A stretch of DNA of 58,082 bases from Betaproteobacteria bacterium (GTDB lineage Bacteria; Pseudomonadota; Gammaproteobacteria; Burkholderiales; SG8-41): positions 1 through 58,082 of the forward strand of contig JAKFYK010000031.1 of NCBI GenBank assembly GCA_021730905.1. The letters run 5' to 3'. The stretch's first letter is position 1. Every line of letters starts with the position of its first letter. This document shows, piece by piece, positions 1 to 8,753 of this stretch. The notes beneath the pieces are model-generated. The model did not search any database, was not told the origin of the DNA, and worked only from the letters and a program-made list of their open reading frames with translations. The translations under genes were made by a program, and so were the position numbers.

Positions 1-206
1 GAGCGCGCAAGGCCACACAGTTCAGCGCCGAGCAGTTCGCTAAAGCGCGCTTCGATATCATCCACGCCCTTCAGCGGCAGCGCAGCAACGCCCGGCGGCA
101 GACGTTTCGCAGATTCGTAAAACTGCAAGGTTTCAATATACGCGGTCAACAAAAAGCGAATCTCATGTTCCGTGTTCAGGCGGCGCATCACATCGATCAT
201 CAGCAT
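1..206 (-). CDS. hypothetical protein, 3' end beyond window
   Basis: The frame runs from an ATG at 206 leftwards to the window edge without a stop, giving 68 residues that begin MLMIDVMRRLNTEHEIRF. An AAGGAG Shine-Dalgarno sits eight bases before the ATG and fixes the start. The visible part looks soluble and helical, with a short PPG turn near residue 39 and no signal peptide or membrane segment. I do not recognise the family. It points the same way as the arsenic genes but is separated from them by about 140 bases, in which I see no clear element. Confidence 0.6.
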   Translation of the reverse strand, partial: MLMIDVMRRLNTEHEIRFLLTAYIETLQFYESAKRLPPGVAALPLKGVDDIEARFSELLGAELCGLAR

Positions 207-347
207 GGCAGTTTCTCCTTGATGGGCACCCATATCGAGTGCATCGCGGGGAATCGTAGCCGGCAGGCGTTACGGCGTGATGATCAATGCGTGACGAACG
301 TGTGACGGTGGCGCGCGCTGCAAGCAGCCCAGCAACGCGCAGATCTG

Positions 348-1001
348 TTACGAAGATTCGCGGCGCTTCAGGCACGCGCACGCCACCGCGCCAACAAGAA
401 GCTGCGCTGCGATGAAACCCGCGACGTCCGCAGGCTGAATACCGGCAAAGGTGTTGCTGAACGAGCGCGCGACCGTCACTGCCGGATTGGCGAAAAATGT
501 GCTCGCGGTAAACCAGTAACCGGCGGTCACGATCAGCGCCACCATCAGCGGTACGCGCTCAGCCGCATGGCGCAAGCCCAGGTGAATGGTGGCAAGCAGC
601 ACGCCCGTCGCGAGGCTCTCGGAAACCCATTGCGGGATGCCGCTGCGCACTTTGGTGGAAAACTGCACCAGCGGCAGGTCGAACATCGCGTGCGTCACCC
701 ACACACCGAACACGCCACCGCACATCTGCGCAATAACGTAAGCCGCAAACACGCCCAGAGTCAATTCGCCGCTGCGCCAGAACGTAAGCGACACCACCGG
801 GTTGAAGTGCGCGCCCGAAATCGGACCCAGCACGCTGATCAGCACATACAATCCCGCGCCAGTGGCGATGGAGTTGCCGAGCAGTGCGATCGCAGCATTG
901 CCGCCCGCGAGCGATTCGCCCATGATGCCGGAACCGACCACCACCATGAGCAGCAGCGCCGTGCCGAAAAATTCGGCGGCGACCGCATGGCGCCGATTCA
1001 T
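348..1001 (-). CDS. aqpS: aquaglyceroporin of arsenic operon (AqpS-like MIP channel)
   Basis: This is a 217-residue MIP-family channel of the inner membrane with about six hydrophobic helices. The two half-helix motifs are visible: NPV at residues 67-69 (in AHFNPVVS) and NPA at 172-174 (in FANPAVTVARS). The NPV variant replaces the usual first NPA. Known role of the family: in ars operons such as that of Sinorhizobium, AqpS lets arsenite made by ArsC leave the cell down its gradient, replacing an ArsB or Acr3 pump. Its start overlaps the arsC stop by four bases (ATGA), so translation is probably coupled. Function is inferred from the family and from adjacency to arsC and arsR. Confidence 0.85.
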   Translation of the reverse strand: MNRRHAVAAEFFGTALLLMVVVGSGIMGESLAGGNAAIALLGNSIATGAGLYVLISVLGPISGAHFNPVVSLTFWRSGELTLGVFAAYVIAQMCGGVFGVWVTHAMFDLPLVQFSTKVRSGIPQWVSESLATGVLLATIHLGLRHAAERVPLMVALIVTAGYWFTASTFFANPAVTVARSFSNTFAGIQPADVAGFIAAQLLVGAVACACLKRRESS

Positions 1002-1501
1002 GTCGCGACGGCGGGCGTTTTGCCGATATTGCGCAGTTCGGCCTGAATGCTGGCAGCATCCAGATTTTCCGCAGGCAGCGCGAGCGTGAGCTTTATCCTG
1101 TTGTTAATGCCCGCAAACACTTGCCGGAATGCCTGGCGTTTCTGCTCATCACTACCTGTTACGGCCGCCGGATCGGGGAATCCCCAGTGCGCAGTAACCG
1201 GCTTGCCGGGCCACACCGGACAGACTTCGCCTGCGGCGTTGTCGCATACGGTAATGATGAAATCCATTTGCGGCGCGTCTGGCGTGGCAAATTCATCCCA
1301 ACTCTTGGAGCGCAGTTTTTCTACGGGATAGTGCAGCGCCTGCACCATCTCCGCAGCAAACGGGTTGACTGTACCGCCCGGGTGGGAGCCCGCAGAATAG
1401 CCGATAAGGCGACCCGCAGAAGTCATTGTCGCGATAGCCTCGGCCATGATCGACCGCGCAGAATTACCAGTGCAAAGAAACAGGATGTTGTAGGAGCGCA
1501 T
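998..1501 (-). CDS. arsC: arsenate reductase, low-molecular-weight phosphatase (thioredoxin-coupled) type
   Basis: The protein has 167 residues with an LMW-phosphatase fold. The P-loop Cys10-X5-Arg16 (CTGNSAR) lies at the N terminus. A second cysteine pair, Cys86 and Cys94 (CDNAAGEVC), matches the relay cysteines of thioredoxin-linked ArsC enzymes, and the catalytic Asp lies in the HWGFPDPA loop (Asp110). It reduces arsenate to arsenite in the cytoplasm with electrons from thioredoxin. It sits between arsR and aqpS: it starts one base after the arsR stop and ends in a four-base overlap with aqpS. The C terminus is slightly longer than that of the Staphylococcus pI258 enzyme. Confidence 0.93.
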   Translation of the reverse strand: MRSYNILFLCTGNSARSIMAEAIATMTSAGRLIGYSAGSHPGGTVNPFAAEMVQALHYPVEKLRSKSWDEFATPDAPQMDFIITVCDNAAGEVCPVWPGKPVTAHWGFPDPAAVTGSDEQKRQAFRQVFAGINNRIKLTLALPAENLDAASIQAELRNIGKTPAVAT

Positions 1502-1502
1502 A

Positions 1503-1832
1503 TCAGGATGAACGAGTTTTTAATTTCTTGAGCGTGACACCGCAGGATTTCCCGCCACAACAGTTATCGAGCAGGAATCCGAGCAACTGATTCGTAAAGT
1601 CACCGTTGGGCCGATAAATGAGATTGCGGCTTTGCCGCTCGACCGTTAACAGCCCTGACGACAGCAATTCCCGAAGGTGAAACGACAGGGTTGCCCCCGG
1701 CACGCCGAGCAATTCCTGAATCTGCGACGGGCATAGGCCCTTATCCCCGCGCTGAACGATCAGGCGAAAGATATTCAGGCGGGTTTCTTGCCCCAGGGCG
1801 ATGAAGGCATGAGCGGCTGCTTTGTTATCCAT
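1503..1832 (-). CDS. arsR: ArsR-family arsenic/metalloid-responsive repressor
   Basis: I take the ATG at 1832 (MDNKAAAHAF), giving 109 residues. An upstream in-frame start would add about 20 residues that are not ArsR-like and would run into the divergent CDF gene. The winged helix is clear (SQIQELLGVPGATLSFHLREL, residues 36-56). Arsenite ligands are probably the C-terminal Cys91-Cys92 with Cys97 (CCGGKSC). That layout resembles the C-terminal site of Acidithiobacillus ferrooxidans ArsR rather than the N-terminal CxC of E. coli ArsR. The start codon abuts a palindrome, and no good ribosome-binding site precedes it, so the message may be leaderless. It is first in the arsR-arsC-aqpS operon. 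Confidence 0.88.
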   Translation of the reverse strand: MDNKAAAHAFIALGQETRLNIFRLIVQRGDKGLCPSQIQELLGVPGATLSFHLRELLSSGLLTVERQSRNLIYRPNGDFTNQLLGFLLDNCCGGKSCGVTLKKLKTRSS

Positions 1833-1853
1833 ATTTCCATTATAATGGAAATA
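1832..1853. promoter_or_regulatory. palindromic operator between arsR and CDF genes
   Basis: A perfect inverted repeat with half-site ATTTCCATTA, extended by one further base pair on each side, is centred at 1842/1843. Its centre carries TATAAT on the plus strand (1841-1846) and also on the minus strand (1844-1839). The minus-strand copy lies about seven bases before the arsR ATG, the spacing expected between a -10 box and a transcription start. A second AT-rich -10 candidate (TATATT, 1868-1873) precedes the CDF GTG. The size, symmetry and position fit an ArsR-type operator controlling both directions. This is inference from sequence only. Confidence 0.7.
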
Positions 1854-1884
1854 ATGAAAATTACGATTATATTTCAGCAAGATC

Positions 1885-2772
1885 GTGGACAACCATAGCC
1901 ACGCGTCAACCGGTTACAGCCGTGCCTTCGCCATCGGCATCGCGCTGAATCTTGCATTCGTCGCCATTGAAGCTTTCTACGGCTGGCGTATTGGTTCACT
2001 CGCCCTGCTCGCTGATGCCGGACACAATCTGAGTGATGTCGCCGGATTAGTGTTGGCATGGATGGCTTTCATGGCGGGCCGATTGACACCTGACCGTCGC
2101 CATACCTACGGCTGGCGGCGCGCCTCCATCATGGCCGCCTTTGGCAACGCCATTCTGCTGCTGGTGGCAATGGGATCGCTGGCGTGGGAGGCCGTATCGC
2201 GCCTGAACACGCCAACGCCCACCGAGGGGCATACCATCATCGCGGTGGCAGCAGCCGGTATTGTCGTTAACGGCATTACGGCAGCCATGTTCATGTCCGG
2301 CAAATCAGCCGATCTGAACATTCGTGGCGCGTTCATGCACATGGCTGCTGACGCCCTGGTTTCACTCGGTGTCGTCGTGGCTGGGGCACTGTACTTGTGG
2401 AAGGGATGGAACTGGCTTGATCCGGTAACCAGTCTTGTCATTGCCGTGGTTATTGTTTTTGGCACCTGGGGACTGTTCAAGCAGTCGCTACATCTCTTAT
2501 TTGACGGCGTGCCCGAATCGGTTGATCTTTTGGAGGTGCAGGACTACCTGCTGTCGCGCCCGGGTGTCTCGGGTATCCACGACCTGCATGTCTGGGCGAT
2601 GAGTACCTCAGATATCGCGTTGACCGCGCATCTCGTCATGCCCAACGGGCACCCCGGAGATGCCTTCTTCAACGAGATTGAAACAACGCTGCATGATCGC
2701 TACGAGATTACGCATTCGACGATCCAGATCGATATCAGCCGGCTGGATCACGGCTGTGAGGCGGTTAAATGA
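1885..2772 (+). CDS. cation diffusion facilitator, zinc-type metal/proton antiporter
   Basis: The protein has 295 residues with six hydrophobic helices and a cytoplasmic C-terminal domain. The CDF metal site is seen as two HxxxD motifs, His47/Asp51 (AGHNLSD) in helix 2 and His152/Asp156 (HMAAD) in helix 5. This is the pattern of Zn-CDF proteins such as CzcD and ZitB. It should export Zn(II) and perhaps Cd(II) or Co(II) against proton influx. The start is a GTG at 1885, giving an MDNHSHAS beginning. It is divergent from arsR across the palindrome, and its stop overlaps the next gene by four bases. Substrate cannot be fixed from sequence. Confidence 0.9.
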   Translation: MDNHSHASTGYSRAFAIGIALNLAFVAIEAFYGWRIGSLALLADAGHNLSDVAGLVLAWMAFMAGRLTPDRRHTYGWRRASIMAAFGNAILLLVAMGSLAWEAVSRLNTPTPTEGHTIIAVAAAGIVVNGITAAMFMSGKSADLNIRGAFMHMAADALVSLGVVVAGALYLWKGWNWLDPVTSLVIAVVIVFGTWGLFKQSLHLLFDGVPESVDLLEVQDYLLSRPGVSGIHDLHVWAMSTSDIALTAHLVMPNGHPGDAFFNEIETTLHDRYEITHSTIQIDISRLDHGCEAVK

Positions 2773-4046
2773 AAACCGTTTCGTCGTTGAATACCGTCGA
2801 CGCCCTGAATCATGGCTGCTATTGCCGCACGTTGAATCCAGACCGGCTGCGCGAACAACTGGAGAGCGATGCGAGTCTGGCCGGTCTGGCGCAAAACATC
2901 GCACGGACACGATCGCACCTGTTCTCCTCAACCGTGGTATTTCTGTCACGCCAGATGGCGAACGCCATCGCGGCCACGGTAGCGGCCATCGAGCGCGTCA
3001 TTGCGCTGCCGTCGTACCAAGCTTTGGCCTTGTCGCGAGCACCCGCCATCGCGCAACACGCATTCGGTCCGACCGGCGTGTTCATGGGCTACGACTTTCA
3101 TCTAAGCCCTGCCGTACCTCGACTGATCGAGATCAACACCAACGCAGGGGGCGCGTTACTCAATACCGCCTTGGCACGCGCGCAGCAATCCTGTTGTGAA
3201 TCGATGAACTGGGCCTTCACGCCAAATACCGAACTGCCCAAAATCGAGCAGACATTTTGCGACATGTTTGTCGCGGAGTGGCGTCGTCAGCGCGGAACCG
3301 CGCCCATGGACTCGCTGTTGATTGTGGACGACGAGCCTGCAACGCAGTATCTGGCACCCGAGTTTGATCTGTTCCGGCAGATGTTTCGACACCATGGGAT
3401 TGCCGCCGGCATCGCGGACCCCAAAGCCCTCGAATGGCACGACGGCAAGCTCTGGCACGACGGCAAGGTGCTTGAGCTGGTCTATAACCGGCTCACGGAT
3501 TTTTATCTGGCCGATGAAGGCCATCAGGCGCTGCGTAGCGCCTATGAAGCCGGCGCCACCGTGCTGACGCCGCACCCGCGCGCCCATGCGCTCTATGCCG
3601 ACAAGCGCAACCTCGTGACGATGAGCGACGAGGCATTACTAATCGCATGGGGGGTGCCCGAAAACGATATCCATCTGTTGAAATCAGCCATTCCGCAAAC
3701 CCGGATCGTGACCGCCGAACGCGCCGACGCGCTCTGGACTCAGCGCCGTCAACTTTTCTTCAAGCCGGTCGCCGGTTACGGCGCCAGGGCGGCGTATCGC
3801 GGAGACAAACTGACGCGCCGGGTGTGGAGCGAGATTCTGGCCGGTGACTTTGTGGCGCAAGCGCTGGTGCCGCCGGATGAACGACTCATTGAGGTAGATG
3901 GCGTGCAAACCGATCTGAAATTTGATGTTCGCGCATACACCTACAACGGCAAGGTTCAACTTCTGGCTGCACGCATGTATGCCGGTCAGACCACCAATTT
4001 TCGTACGCCCGGCGGTGGTTTCGCACCTGTAGTCGTTACGCCATAA
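2769..4046 (+). CDS. uncharacterised ATP-grasp-like ligase coupled to CDF exporter
   Basis: The protein has 425 residues, soluble, with no signal peptide. Motifs typical of ATP-grasp folds are visible: EINTNAGG at 121-128, a phosphate-loop-like KPVAGYGARAAYRG at 332-345, and DVRAYTYNGKVQLLAARMY at about 386-404, followed by a glycine-rich end (FRTPGGGFAP). The order, with an acidic strand and nucleotide loop late in the chain, resembles the circularly permuted ATP-grasp group that includes glutathionylspermidine synthase-like proteins. These enzymes join a carboxylate to an amine or thiol; the substrate here is unknown. It begins in an ATGA overlap with the CDF gene, so it is expected to be co-translated with it. 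A thiol or amine metal ligand as product would suit the context but is speculation. Confidence 0.7.
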   Translation: MKTVSSLNTVDALNHGCYCRTLNPDRLREQLESDASLAGLAQNIARTRSHLFSSTVVFLSRQMANAIAATVAAIERVIALPSYQALALSRAPAIAQHAFGPTGVFMGYDFHLSPAVPRLIEINTNAGGALLNTALARAQQSCCESMNWAFTPNTELPKIEQTFCDMFVAEWRRQRGTAPMDSLLIVDDEPATQYLAPEFDLFRQMFRHHGIAAGIADPKALEWHDGKLWHDGKVLELVYNRLTDFYLADEGHQALRSAYEAGATVLTPHPRAHALYADKRNLVTMSDEALLIAWGVPENDIHLLKSAIPQTRIVTAERADALWTQRRQLFFKPVAGYGARAAYRGDKLTRRVWSEILAGDFVAQALVPPDERLIEVDGVQTDLKFDVRAYTYNGKVQLLAARMYAGQTTNFRTPGGGFAPVVVTP

Positions 4047-4157
4047 CTTCAAACTACAAATGTGCCATTTTGATTGTTCGCATGGAACCAGAATTGCCAT
4101 GAGATCGTGGCCATCTCCGCAGGGAAAATAGCTGAAAGCCTGAGGCCGTGATCATCG

Positions 4158-5537
4158 TCAAGCCGCATCCGCCTCGGCGTGTTTTGTCACATCCGCAGTG
4201 TCGTGGTTCGGCGTATCCGTGGCGTTGTGCGCCGGCGCATCGACCACGCTGCGCCACGCTGGAAAAACAATGCGGAATTCGCTGCCCGCGCCCAATTCGG
4301 ACTGGATTTCCAGCGTCGCCTGATGGCGCAGTAACACGTGCTTGACGATGGCCAGGCCGAGGCCGGTGCCGCCAGTGTCGCGCGAACGACCACGATCTAC
4401 ACGATAAAAGCGCTCGGTCAGCCGCGGGATATGTTCTGCAGCGATACCGATGCCGGTATCAGCAACGCTGAAAACGCCGCGGCCCTGTTCGTCCACGCGC
4501 CACGCCAGCGTGACGCGTCCGTCCTGTGGCGTGTAGCGTACCGCGTTGCTCACCAGATTGCCGAAGGCGCTGCGCAGTTCGTCGACGCTGCCTGTGACAG
4601 CGGCTTCCCCGAGAACGTCCACCTCAATCTGATGGCGGCCTGCGCTGAGGGCACGCGCGTCTTGGGCCAGCCCCTGCAACAACGCATGCAGGTCCACGCG
4701 TTCCTCGCGATTCGGGCTATCGCCGGCTTCAAGACGCGACAGCATCAGCAGATCATCCACCAGCTTCAGCATGCGGTCAGACTGTTGCGTCATCAACTCG
4801 ATGTGGCGGCGCGCCTGCTCGGCCGGCGCCACCGGCGCATCGTTCATATGTTCAAGAAAGCCGTGGATTACGGTCAATGGCGTGCGCAGCTCATGCGACA
4901 CATTGGCAATAAAATCGCGGCGCATGGTATCGGCACGTTCGATCTGCGTAATATCGAAACTCACCAGCAGTTTGCGGCCGTCGCCAAATGGAATTGCCTT
5001 GAGAGAGAGCAATTGTCCCGTGTTGTCCGCCGGGCGGTAGTCGAGGGTATTGTCAGCCAGCGCGCGCTGCAGGAATGCCGCAAGGCCCGGCACGCGCACG
5101 ATGTTGGTAATACGCAAGCCGTAGTCGCGGCCCACCTGTAACCCAAGATGTACCGCCGCCGTGTCATTGCACCACAATAACTGATCGCCGCTGTCAAGCA
5201 TGGCGATGCCGCCGGGCAGCGCTTGCGCGGCCTCCATGAAGAGTTCGAGTTCCTTGCCGACGGCGTCGCGCGTTTTGGTTTCCTGCCGCAGCGCACGGTA
5301 TATGCCCGCGAACACCAGCCCCCAGGTACCCCACGCATCGGGAACGTCGTCCGCGTTCGGCGCTTTCAGCCAGCGCTCCAGGCGCGTGAGCTGATAAACA
5401 TGCGCCGCGTGCAATACCAGTAATCCGATGCACGCCATGGCCCATCCTGCGACCACGCCTTTCCATGCGCCCACGAACAGGGCCACCATTGCAATGGCCG
5501 CGAACTTCAGGGTCAGGGAAAACCAGACAGGCATCAT
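4158..5537 (-). CDS. phoR: phosphate regulon sensor histidine kinase
   Basis: The protein has 459 residues. Two N-terminal hydrophobic helices (about 8-48) are followed by a short linker, a PAS domain (about 95-200), a HisKA domain with the phosphorylated His215 in FIANVSHELRTPL, and a HATPase domain with the N box (NLVSNAVRYTP), DTGIGI and GTGLGLAIV. There is almost no periplasmic loop, as is normal for PhoR, which senses phosphate through PstSCAB and PhoU. It is last in the pst-pho operon, 55 bases after phoB. The C-terminal tail of about 25 residues is rich in Asp, His and Thr and has no evident function. The gap of about 110 bases to the convergent ATP-grasp gene holds no clear terminator. 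Confidence 0.93.
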   Translation of the reverse strand: MMPVWFSLTLKFAAIAMVALFVGAWKGVVAGWAMACIGLLVLHAAHVYQLTRLERWLKAPNADDVPDAWGTWGLVFAGIYRALRQETKTRDAVGKELELFMEAAQALPGGIAMLDSGDQLLWCNDTAAVHLGLQVGRDYGLRITNIVRVPGLAAFLQRALADNTLDYRPADNTGQLLSLKAIPFGDGRKLLVSFDITQIERADTMRRDFIANVSHELRTPLTVIHGFLEHMNDAPVAPAEQARRHIELMTQQSDRMLKLVDDLLMLSRLEAGDSPNREERVDLHALLQGLAQDARALSAGRHQIEVDVLGEAAVTGSVDELRSAFGNLVSNAVRYTPQDGRVTLAWRVDEQGRGVFSVADTGIGIAAEHIPRLTERFYRVDRGRSRDTGGTGLGLAIVKHVLLRHQATLEIQSELGAGSEFRIVFPAWRSVVDAPAHNATDTPNHDTADVTKHAEADAA

Positions 5538-5592
5538 GGTGCGCGCGTCGCCTCACGGCACAGGCCGTGGGTGGCAATTATAACGCGGGCAC

Positions 5593-6288
5593 TCAGTGTG
5601 CCTTGGTAAACGCCGAAAGTTTATAACCCGATCCGCGCACGGTTTTGATGAGATCTTCGCCATCGTCACCCAGCGCCACCCGCAAACGGCGTATGTGCAC
5701 ATCCACCGTGCGTTCTTCGATGAACACGTGGTCGCCCCACACCTGATCGAGCAGTTGCGCGCGCGTGTAGACGCGCTCGGGATGCGCCAGGAAAAAATGC
5801 AGCAGCCGGAACTCCGTCGGGCCGAGCGGAATAGCAGTGCTATTCAATGTGACTTCATGGCTCACCGGATTGAGTGCGAGCCCACCCACTGACAACTCGG
5901 CATCGGAGGTATGCGGCGCGCGCCGGCGCAGCACCGCCTGAATGCGCGCGACCAGCTCGCGCGGGCTGAACGGTTTCACCACGTAATCGTCGGCGCCCTG
6001 ATCGAGGCCCTTCACGCGGTCGCTTTCCTCGCCACGCGCGGTGACGATAATCAACGGCAGGTCGGCGGTGCGCGTCGTCTCGCGCAGCTCGCGCGCCAGC
6101 GCCAGCCCGGACTTGTTCGGCAACATCCAGTCGATCAGCACCGCATCAGGCAATTCATCGCGCAGCGACGCCAGCGCATCCTCGGCACTCGATGCGGTAA
6201 ACGCCTCCATGCCGGCCTGCTCCAGCGTGTAGCGCATCAACTCCTGCACCGCCGGCTCGTCCTCGACCACAAGTATGCGCGCTGCCAT
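5593..6288 (-). CDS. phoB: phosphate regulon response regulator
   Basis: The protein has 231 residues. The receiver domain (1-120) shows the acidic pair (VVEDE), the phosphoacceptor Asp53 (LIDWMLPNKSG) and the Lys of VVKPFS. A winged-helix OmpR/PhoB output domain follows (about 130-228) and ends RTVRGSGYKLSA. It activates Pho-box promoters when phosphorylated by PhoR. The ATG overlaps the phoU stop (TGATG), which indicates translational coupling. The OmpR family is certain; the PhoB assignment rests on the neighbours. Confidence 0.94.
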   Translation of the reverse strand: MAARILVVEDEPAVQELMRYTLEQAGMEAFTASSAEDALASLRDELPDAVLIDWMLPNKSGLALARELRETTRTADLPLIIVTARGEESDRVKGLDQGADDYVVKPFSPRELVARIQAVLRRRAPHTSDAELSVGGLALNPVSHEVTLNSTAIPLGPTEFRLLHFFLAHPERVYTRAQLLDQVWGDHVFIEERTVDVHIRRLRVALGDDGEDLIKTVRGSGYKLSAFTKAH

Positions 6289-6998
6289 CAGGCATTTTCC
6301 TCCGCAGCGGACGCTTTCGGGCCAGTCGTGTGGCGCACGTCGGTGCCGTGAACGATGTAAATCACCTGCTCGGCGATATTCTTGGCATGATCGCCGACGC
6401 GCTCAATGGCCTTGGCGATCCACACGATATCGAGCGCGGTGGTAATGGTACGCGGGTCTTCCATCATATAGGTAATCAGCTGTCGCATGATGCCGCGAAA
6501 CTCGGTGTCGATCAGCCTGTCATTAGCGATAATTTTCTCAGCCTCGACCGCATCCAGCCGGGCCAGCGCGTCGAGCACGCTGCGCAGCATGATGATGGCC
6601 TTGTTGGCCGTCTGACGCACGTCGATAGAACGCGGAATGTTCGGTGCGCCACGGCTGTAAATCTGTCGCGCCATGCGCGCGATCTTCTCGGCTTCGTCGC
6701 CGACGCGCTCCAGATCAGTGACGATCTTCGACACCCCCATGATGAATCGCAGATCGCTGGCGGCGGGCTGCCGGCGCGCGACCACATGAGTACAGGCGTC
6801 GTCGATTTCCTTCTCATTGTTGTTGACGCGAAACTCGGCACTGATAACGCGATCGATCACCGCGCTATCGCCACTGGAAAACCCCTCGATAGCGCCGACA
6901 ATCTGCGCTTCAACGATTCCGCCCATCTGCAGCACGCGCGAGCGGATGTCTTCGAGATCGGCGTCAAATTGCTTGGAAAGATGTTCGGTATTGACCAT
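6288..6998 (-). CDS. phoU: phosphate-specific transport accessory protein
   Basis: This is an all-helical protein of 236 residues made of two three-helix PhoU repeats. The metal-binding signature pattern is visible in each half (LERVGDEAEKIARMA and IERVGDHAKNIAEQV). It links the Pst transporter to PhoR and keeps the Pho regulon off when phosphate is plentiful. Two ATGs are possible. The second (6998, MVNTEHLS) is preferred because GAGG lies nine bases upstream, against only three for the one at 7004. It lies between pstB and phoB in one operon. Confidence 0.94.
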   Translation of the reverse strand: MVNTEHLSKQFDADLEDIRSRVLQMGGIVEAQIVGAIEGFSSGDSAVIDRVISAEFRVNNNEKEIDDACTHVVARRQPAASDLRFIMGVSKIVTDLERVGDEAEKIARMARQIYSRGAPNIPRSIDVRQTANKAIIMLRSVLDALARLDAVEAEKIIANDRLIDTEFRGIMRQLITYMMEDPRTITTALDIVWIAKAIERVGDHAKNIAEQVIYIVHGTDVRHTTGPKASAAEENA

Positions 6999-7013
6999 GA
7001 TCATTAACCTCTC

Positions 7014-7838
7014 TTATCCGAAACGACCGGTGATATACGCTTCGGTCTGAGGGTTCTTCGGTTTGATGAATATGTCGTCGGTCAGCCCGTACTCAATCAT
7101 CTCGCCCAAATACATGTAGGCAGTGTAGTCCGATACCCGCGCGGCCTGCTGCATGTTGTGGGTCACAATCAGGATCGTAACCTTGCTCTTCAGTTCCGAA
7201 ATAAGCTGCTCGATGCTGGCGGTGGCGATCGGATCCAGCGCGGATGTCGGCTCGTCGAACAGCACCAATTCAGGGTCGGCGGCAAGCGCGCGTGCGATGC
7301 ACAGTCTTTGCTGCTGGCCGCCGGACAAGTTGAACGCCAGTTCATTAAGACGGTTCTTGACCTCGTCCCACAGCGCCGCGCCACGCAGGGCTTCCTCAAC
7401 CTTGTCATCCAGCCGGGTACGCTTGGTCTCGCCGCGCACGCGAATGCCGTAGGCGACATTTTCGTATATCGATTTCGGAAACGGATTTGGCTTCTGAAAC
7501 ACCATCGACAAACGCATGCGCACTTCGATCGCATCAACCTTCGCGCCCAGCAGATTGGTGTTGTCCGGATACAGCCGGATCTCACCCTCGTAGCGGTTGC
7601 CCGGATACAGATCGTGCATGCGGTTAAAGCAACGCAGGTAGGTGGATTTTCCGCAGCCTGACGGACCGATCAATGCCGTGACCTTTTTATCGTAGATCGG
7701 CATGTTGATATTCTTCAGCGCCTGGAATCCACCATAATAAAAACTCAGGTTGATCGCTTCCGCCTTTACGCTAAGCGCCTGCTCCTGCGCGGAACGCGGC
7801 TTTGCCGCCACTTCCGGCCGTGCGATGGTGGTTACCAT
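7014..7838 (-). CDS. pstB: phosphate ABC transporter ATP-binding protein
   Basis: The start is the ATG at 7838 ([11 protein letters not shown]), preceded by AGGAAG at good spacing. A longer open frame upstream only reads through pstA. The protein has 274 residues with Walker [10 protein letters not shown] (58-66), the Q loop ([10 protein letters not shown]), the signature [15 protein letters not shown], Walker [14 protein letters not shown] and the switch His of VTHNMQQA. It hydrolyses ATP to drive phosphate uptake through PstA and PstC at the inner membrane. The start overlaps the end of pstA by seven bases. Confidence 0.96.
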   Translation of the reverse strand: MVTTIARPEVAAKPRSAQEQALSVKAEAINLSFYYGGFQALKNINMPIYDKKVTALIGPSGCGKSTYLRCFNRMHDLYPGNRYEGEIRLYPDNTNLLGAKVDAIEVRMRLSMVFQKPNPFPKSIYENVAYGIRVRGETKRTRLDDKVEEALRGAALWDEVKNRLNELAFNLSGGQQQRLCIARALAADPELVLFDEPTSALDPIATASIEQLISELKSKVTILIVTHNMQQAARVSDYTAYMYLGEMIEYGLTDDIFIKPKNPQTEAYITGRFG

Positions 7839-8752
7839 TTGATTTTCTTCCTGATTTGATAGCGCAGATAAATCGCCAACCCGTTCATCATCAGCGTCAT
7901 GACGATCAGCACGACGCCGGCCGCCGCCGCATTGGCCAGAAAAGCCGTGTCGGGCCGGGAAACCCAGTTGAACATCTGGATCGGCAGCACGGTAAACGGC
8001 GCCAGCAGCCATTCGAACGATACGAAAGGCGGCTCGGCGGTCAATGGCATCGGCGGCAGGAAAGCGATGAACGTCAGCGCCCCGATGGTGATGATCGGCG
8101 CGGTCTCGCCGATGGCGCGCGACATCCCGATGATGACGCCGGTCAGGATGCCGCCGCGCGAATACGGAAGCAAGTGGTCGGAGACCATCTGCCAGCGCGT
8201 CGCGCCCAGCGCATAGGCGGCCTCACGGATATTGCTCGGCACCGAACGCAGCGCCTCCCGCGTTGAGACAATGACGATGGGCAGGATCAGCAATGCCAGC
8301 GTCAGCCCTGCGGTGAGTATGCTTTGGCCGAACCCCAGCCCATACACGAATAAACCCAGCGCGAGCAGGCCGTAAATAATCGACGGCACACCGGCAAGGT
8401 TGGTCACATTGATCTCGATGAGATCGGTGATCCAGTTCTTTTTCGCATACTCCTCCAGATAAACCGCTGCCGCGATACCCAGGGGAACCGCCGAAAACAT
8501 GGTGACCAGCATCACCAGCGCTGTGCCCACCCAGGATGACAGTATGCCGGCGTCAACCGCGCGGCGCGACGGGAAGGAGGTGAAGAATTTCCACGACAAC
8601 CGGCTCCAGCCGTCGATAAACAGGTCAAGAAACGCCGCCAGCAGCATGATGACGGCAATCATCATGCACACCAACCCGATGACGGCGAAAATATGATCAT
8701 TGATCTTGTGTCGCGCGATCAGCGCGCGCATTTCCACGATATTGCGTTCCAT
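7832..8752 (-). CDS. pstA: phosphate ABC transporter permease PstA
   Basis: The start is set at the ATG at 8752 ([16 protein letters not shown]), which follows a GAGG nine bases upstream and lies one base beyond the pstC stop. The protein has 306 residues with about six membrane helices. It carries the EAA-loop motif ([21 protein letters not shown]) that contacts PstB and the conserved [12 protein letters not shown] segment. It forms the permease dimer with PstC. The extra 16 residues of the longest frame are out-of-frame pstC sequence and were dropped. Confidence 0.95.
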   Translation of the reverse strand: MERNIVEMRALIARHKINDHIFAVIGLVCMMIAVIMLLAAFLDLFIDGWSRLSWKFFTSFPSRRAVDAGILSSWVGTALVMLVTMFSAVPLGIAAAVYLEEYAKKNWITDLIEINVTNLAGVPSIIYGLLALGLFVYGLGFGQSILTAGLTLALLILPIVIVSTREALRSVPSNIREAAYALGATRWQMVSDHLLPYSRGGILTGVIIGMSRAIGETAPIITIGALTFIAFLPPMPLTAEPPFVSFEWLLAPFTVLPIQMFNWVSRPDTAFLANAAAAGVVLIVMTLMMNGLAIYLRYQIRKKIKW

Positions 8753-8753
8753 C

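Noticed and set aside
4047..4157. Possible small gene or terminator between the ATP-grasp gene and phoR
   Set aside because: Only short frames without ribosome-binding sites and no stable hairpin with a T-run were found.
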